DNA from: Oligoflexia bacterium | GTDB taxonomy: Bacteria > Myxococcota_A > UBA796 > UBA2385 | Direction: 5' to 3' | Length of the DNA: 7,538 nucleotides | NCBI GenBank assembly: GCA_013152105.1 | Contig: JAADHA010000188.1 | Coordinates: forward strand, 1-7,538 | In this document: positions 6,092-7,538 of the stretch, piece by piece | How positions within the stretch are numbered: position 1 is the stretch's first letter | Layout: the number at the start of each line of letters is the position of its first letter | Notes under the pieces: generated by a model | What the model saw: only the letters and a program-made list of their open reading frames with translations | Databases searched by the model: none | Told to the model about the DNA's origin: nothing | Position numbers and translations under genes: made by a program

Positions 6092-6463
6092 TCACTGCTG
6101 GGGGGTGTCGCTTGGCTTGGCGGCGTCTGTGGCGTCTGTGGCGTCGGGCGACTGGTCGGTCACCGCGTCGAGCGGCACCCAGCCATAGTCGAGTCCGTGC
6201 CGGATCCGAACCTGATCCTTGTCCGTCAGGATGATCGTCACGGGTTGGCCGGCGTCGAGCATCGCGACCGTGCCCTGACCGTCAGGCCAGCGCAGCAGCG
6301 GTACGTCCCGGCTGAGCCAGTGCGTGGGGGTCTGTACCGCTGCGCTGAGGCTCGAGGTTGTGATCGGTGCGAGCTGTGGCGGCAGAACGGGCGCCTGAGC
6401 CAGGGCGACGGTGCTGAGCGCGGTGCTGAGCACGCCGGCCAACAGGCCGAGAGAGGTGTGCAT
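6092..6463 (-). CDS. Small exported SH3-like domain protein (123 aa)
   Basis: The ATG at 6463 has a perfect AGGAGG six bases upstream. Residues 1-22 form a signal peptide ending in Ala-Leu-Ala, with cleavage predicted before Gln23. After a Pro/Ser/Thr linker, residues ~52-102 look like a bacterial SH3-type barrel: 'VPLLRWPDGQGTVAMLDAGQ', then 'VTIILTDKDQVRIRHGLDYG' and 'WVPLDAV'. This pattern (L-x-x-x-P, G-T-V-x-x-L-x-x-G, V-T-I, D-x-x-x-V-R-I, G-W-V-P) is typical of SH3b/SH3-like modules, which often bind peptidoglycan or mediate contacts in the envelope. The 20-residue tail is low-complexity and contains an Asp-Ala-Thr repeat encoded by a 9-base tandem repeat. No catalytic domain is attached. 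It would act in the periplasm or at the cell surface, but the target is unknown. The call rests on motif recognition alone. Confidence 0.8.
   Translation of the reverse strand: MHTSLGLLAGVLSTALSTVALAQAPVLPPQLAPITTSSLSAAVQTPTHWLSRDVPLLRWPDGQGTVAMLDAGQPVTIILTDKDQVRIRHGLDYGWVPLDAVTDQSPDATDATDAAKPSDTPQQ
6122..6145 (+). repeat. 9-base tandem repeat (GGCGTCTGT, about 2.7 copies) inside the SH3-like gene
   Basis: Two exact copies (6122-6130, 6131-6139) and the first six bases of a third lie in tandem. On the coding (-) strand they encode Asp-Ala-Thr units in the low-complexity C-terminal tail of the SH3-like protein. Because the unit is a multiple of three, copy-number change would keep the frame. 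Confidence 0.7.
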
Positions 6464-6469
6464 GCTGAT

Positions 6470-6475
6470 CCTCCT
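6470..6475 (-). promoter_or_regulatory. Strong Shine-Dalgarno (AGGAGG) of the SH3-like gene
   Basis: AGGAGG on the - strand lies six bases before the ATG at 6463. It is the strongest ribosome binding site seen in the window, and it fixes this start. Confidence 0.85.
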
Positions 6476-6477
6476 GA

Positions 6478-6500
6478 GCGCGCCTCATAGCCGGGCGCGC
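6478..6500 (-). promoter_or_regulatory. GC hairpin directly upstream of the SH3-like gene's Shine-Dalgarno
   Basis: GCGCGCC (6478-6484) and GGCGCGC (6494-6500) are exact reverse complements, forming a 7-bp all-GC stem with a 9-base loop. The structure ends two bases before the AGGAGG. No U-tract follows on either strand, so it is not a standard intrinsic terminator. It could influence translation initiation or mRNA stability, or be a chance result of GC-rich sequence. Confidence 0.4.
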
Positions 6501-6510
6501 CCAGAACTGC

Positions 6511-6594
6511 TCAGCGCACCATCAAGCCGGCCGCCGTCGCGAACAGCACGGCGATGAGGATCTCGGTGATCATGTCGAGTGGTAGTGGGACCAT
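6511..6594 (-). CDS. Doubtful small ORF with a hydrophobic C-terminus
   Basis: A frame ending in TGA at 6513-6511 encodes a hydrophobic end, 'DMITEILIAVLFATAAGLMV' plus Arg, that could be one membrane helix. The last ~20 codons have uniformly G or C third positions like the real genes here, but codons before them (CTA, TCT, CCA, CTA, CCA) do not. The frame stays open upstream to about 6810, where it would overlap the start of the hydrolase gene and reads as non-coding shadow. The ATG at 6594 (27 residues) or a GTG near 6681 (about 56 residues) are possible starts, but neither has a convincing Shine-Dalgarno. It may be a tiny membrane protein in front of the SH3-like gene, a gene remnant, or nothing. 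Confidence 0.25.
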   Translation of the reverse strand: MVPLPLDMITEILIAVLFATAAGLMVR

Positions 6595-6730
6595 GGGAGA
6601 ACATAGGTTCCACAGCCAGGCGCCACCCGCAAGCAGAATCGACTTCGCCGGTCCCTCGACGACCCTTTGTTGCACGACTGTGTCATGGGAGGGCTCGTCT
6701 TCCGGGCGGGCGCACGCGTTAGCCGATCCG

Positions 6731-7538
6731 ATGTCGAATGCACCCGCCACGCTCTTCGCTCGCCAGGTCCAGGTGGCCGTGCTGGCCAGCGGATCGGGTG
6801 GCAACTGCACCTACGTCGGGGATGGTCACGCGGGCGTGCTCGTCGACTGCGGCATCTCGGCTCGGCAGGTCCTCTTGCGTCTCGACGCGGTGGGGCTGGG
6901 CGATGCGCCTCTCGACGCCGTGTTGATCACGCATGAACACATCGACCACGTGGGTGCCGCCCGGGTGCTCTGCGACAAGCTTCGCAAGAAGATCGGGCAC
7001 TTCGTCCCCTTCTTGATGACTCGGGGCACGCACTCGGCGCTGAAGCCGGGTGTAGTCCCCGCTGCCATCGAGCACATCGACGCCGGCACGACGGTGCAGC
7101 TCAAGCACCTCACCCTCGACCCCTTCCGGATTCCACACGACGTCGTCGACCCAGTGGCCTGGCGGATTCAGTTGGGGGGGCACCATGTGGCAGTCATCAC
7201 CGACCTGGGGCGTCCGACGACCCTGGTGCAGGCCAAGCTCAAGAGCCTCTCGATCGCCGTGCTCGAGTTCAACCACGACTTTGAGATGTTGATGGCCGGC
7301 TCTTACCCTTGGCCCCTCAAGCAGCGGATTCGATCCAGCCACGGCCACCTCAGCAACCACCAGGCCGCCGAGCTGTTGGGGGTCGGGATCGGTGAGGACC
7401 TGCGCGAGCTCGTGCTGGCTCACCTCTCCGAACAGAACAACGCGCCCGCCCGGGCGCTGAGCGCGGCCAGCGCGGTGCTCGCGGAGCAGGGCGTCGCGGA
7501 CCGGGTTGGGCTGCACCTCGGCATGCCTCGCCAAGCCC
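6731..7538 (+). CDS. YycJ/WalJ-type metallo-beta-lactamase-fold hydrolase (3' end cut by window edge)
   Basis: The frame is open from ATG 6731 through the window edge, giving 269 residues. Family members are about this length, so only a few residues are missing. Landmarks of the YycJ/WalJ group of MBL-fold hydrolases are present: 'LASGSGGNCTYV' near residue 18, the metal-binding 'THEHIDHVGA' (HxHxDH) at ~67-76, a mid-protein His (IPHDVVDPVAW), the metal-bridging Asp in 'VAVITDLG', 'LEFNHD', 'SSHGHLSN' and 'LAHLSEQNN'. These supply the ligands for two metal ions, and the group is thought to contain nucleases acting on DNA or RNA. In Firmicutes yycJ/walJ sits in the walRK locus and has been linked to envelope control and DNA repair; no walRK genes are visible here. 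The ATG lacks a good Shine-Dalgarno. A GTG at 6680 in the same frame would add 17 residues. A role in nucleic acid metabolism is inferred from the family only. Confidence 0.9.
   Translation, partial: MSNAPATLFARQVQVAVLASGSGGNCTYVGDGHAGVLVDCGISARQVLLRLDAVGLGDAPLDAVLITHEHIDHVGAARVLCDKLRKKIGHFVPFLMTRGTHSALKPGVVPAAIEHIDAGTTVQLKHLTLDPFRIPHDVVDPVAWRIQLGGHHVAVITDLGRPTTLVQAKLKSLSIAVLEFNHDFEMLMAGSYPWPLKQRIRSSHGHLSNHQAAELLGVGIGEDLRELVLAHLSEQNNAPARALSAASAVLAEQGVADRVGLHLGMPRQA

Larger units (their letters stand above)
6464..6730. other. Divergent intergenic stretch between the SH3-like and hydrolase genes
   Basis: These 267 bases lie between two genes read outward and should hold the promoters of both. 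Apart from the Shine-Dalgarno, the hairpin and the doubtful small ORF listed separately, I see no promoter pair or RNA gene that I can defend. Composition is slightly less GC-rich around 6590-6690. Confidence 0.5.

Noticed and set aside
6719..7534. A 271-codon open frame on the - strand opposite the MBL-fold gene.
   Set aside because: The + strand frame carries all YycJ motifs. The antisense frame is His/Gln/Arg-rich without structure.
1..7538. CRISPR arrays, insertion sequence ends, tRNA or rRNA genes.
   Set aside because: I saw no regularly spaced direct repeats, transposase motifs, terminal inverted repeats or recognisable RNA gene sequence. All long stretches are explained by ordinary protein genes.

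Overview
The window is GC-rich DNA, roughly two-thirds G+C by eye, with many GTG starts, tightly packed genes and strong G/C preference at third codon positions. An MCE/MlaFED-type lipid transporter, a BamB-like propeller and exported periplasmic-type proteins point to a diderm (Gram-negative) bacterium. A Myxococcota or other 'deltaproteobacterial' lineage is my best guess from style and gene content, but no phylogenetic marker in the window proves it. I saw no insertion sequences, CRISPR array, tRNA or rRNA, and no phage genes.

Positions 1-2120 (+ strand) hold a compact three-gene block. It contains the 3' end of a TPR-like helical repeat protein, a PQQ/BamB-type beta-propeller, and a 165-residue protein I do not recognise. 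The genes overlap by 4 and 11 bases, so they are probably co-transcribed and translationally coupled. Positions 2155-5437 (- strand) hold an ABC transporter operon of the MCE/Mla class. In transcription order it encodes MlaE-like permease A, a different MlaE-like permease B, an MlaF-like ATPase and an MlaD-like MCE substrate-binding protein. Such systems move phospholipids or other hydrophobic molecules between the inner and outer membranes. The last gene carries one in-frame TAG codon at 2542-2544, after which about 128 codons of well-preserved coding sequence continue in the same frame.

A 125-base divergent intergenic region (5438-5562) separates this operon from a + strand gene for a small exported protein (5563-6078). 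That gene converges, with a 13-base gap, on a - strand gene for a small exported SH3-like protein (6092-6463). Positions 6464-6730 hold the ribosome binding site and a GC hairpin of the SH3 gene, plus a doubtful small membrane ORF. From 6731 to the right edge runs a YycJ/WalJ-type metallo-beta-lactamase-fold hydrolase that lacks at most a few C-terminal residues.

The most notable points are the amber-interrupted MCE gene and the pairing of two divergent MlaE permeases with one ATPase and one MCE protein. The canonical proteobacterial Mla system instead has a single homodimeric MlaE.
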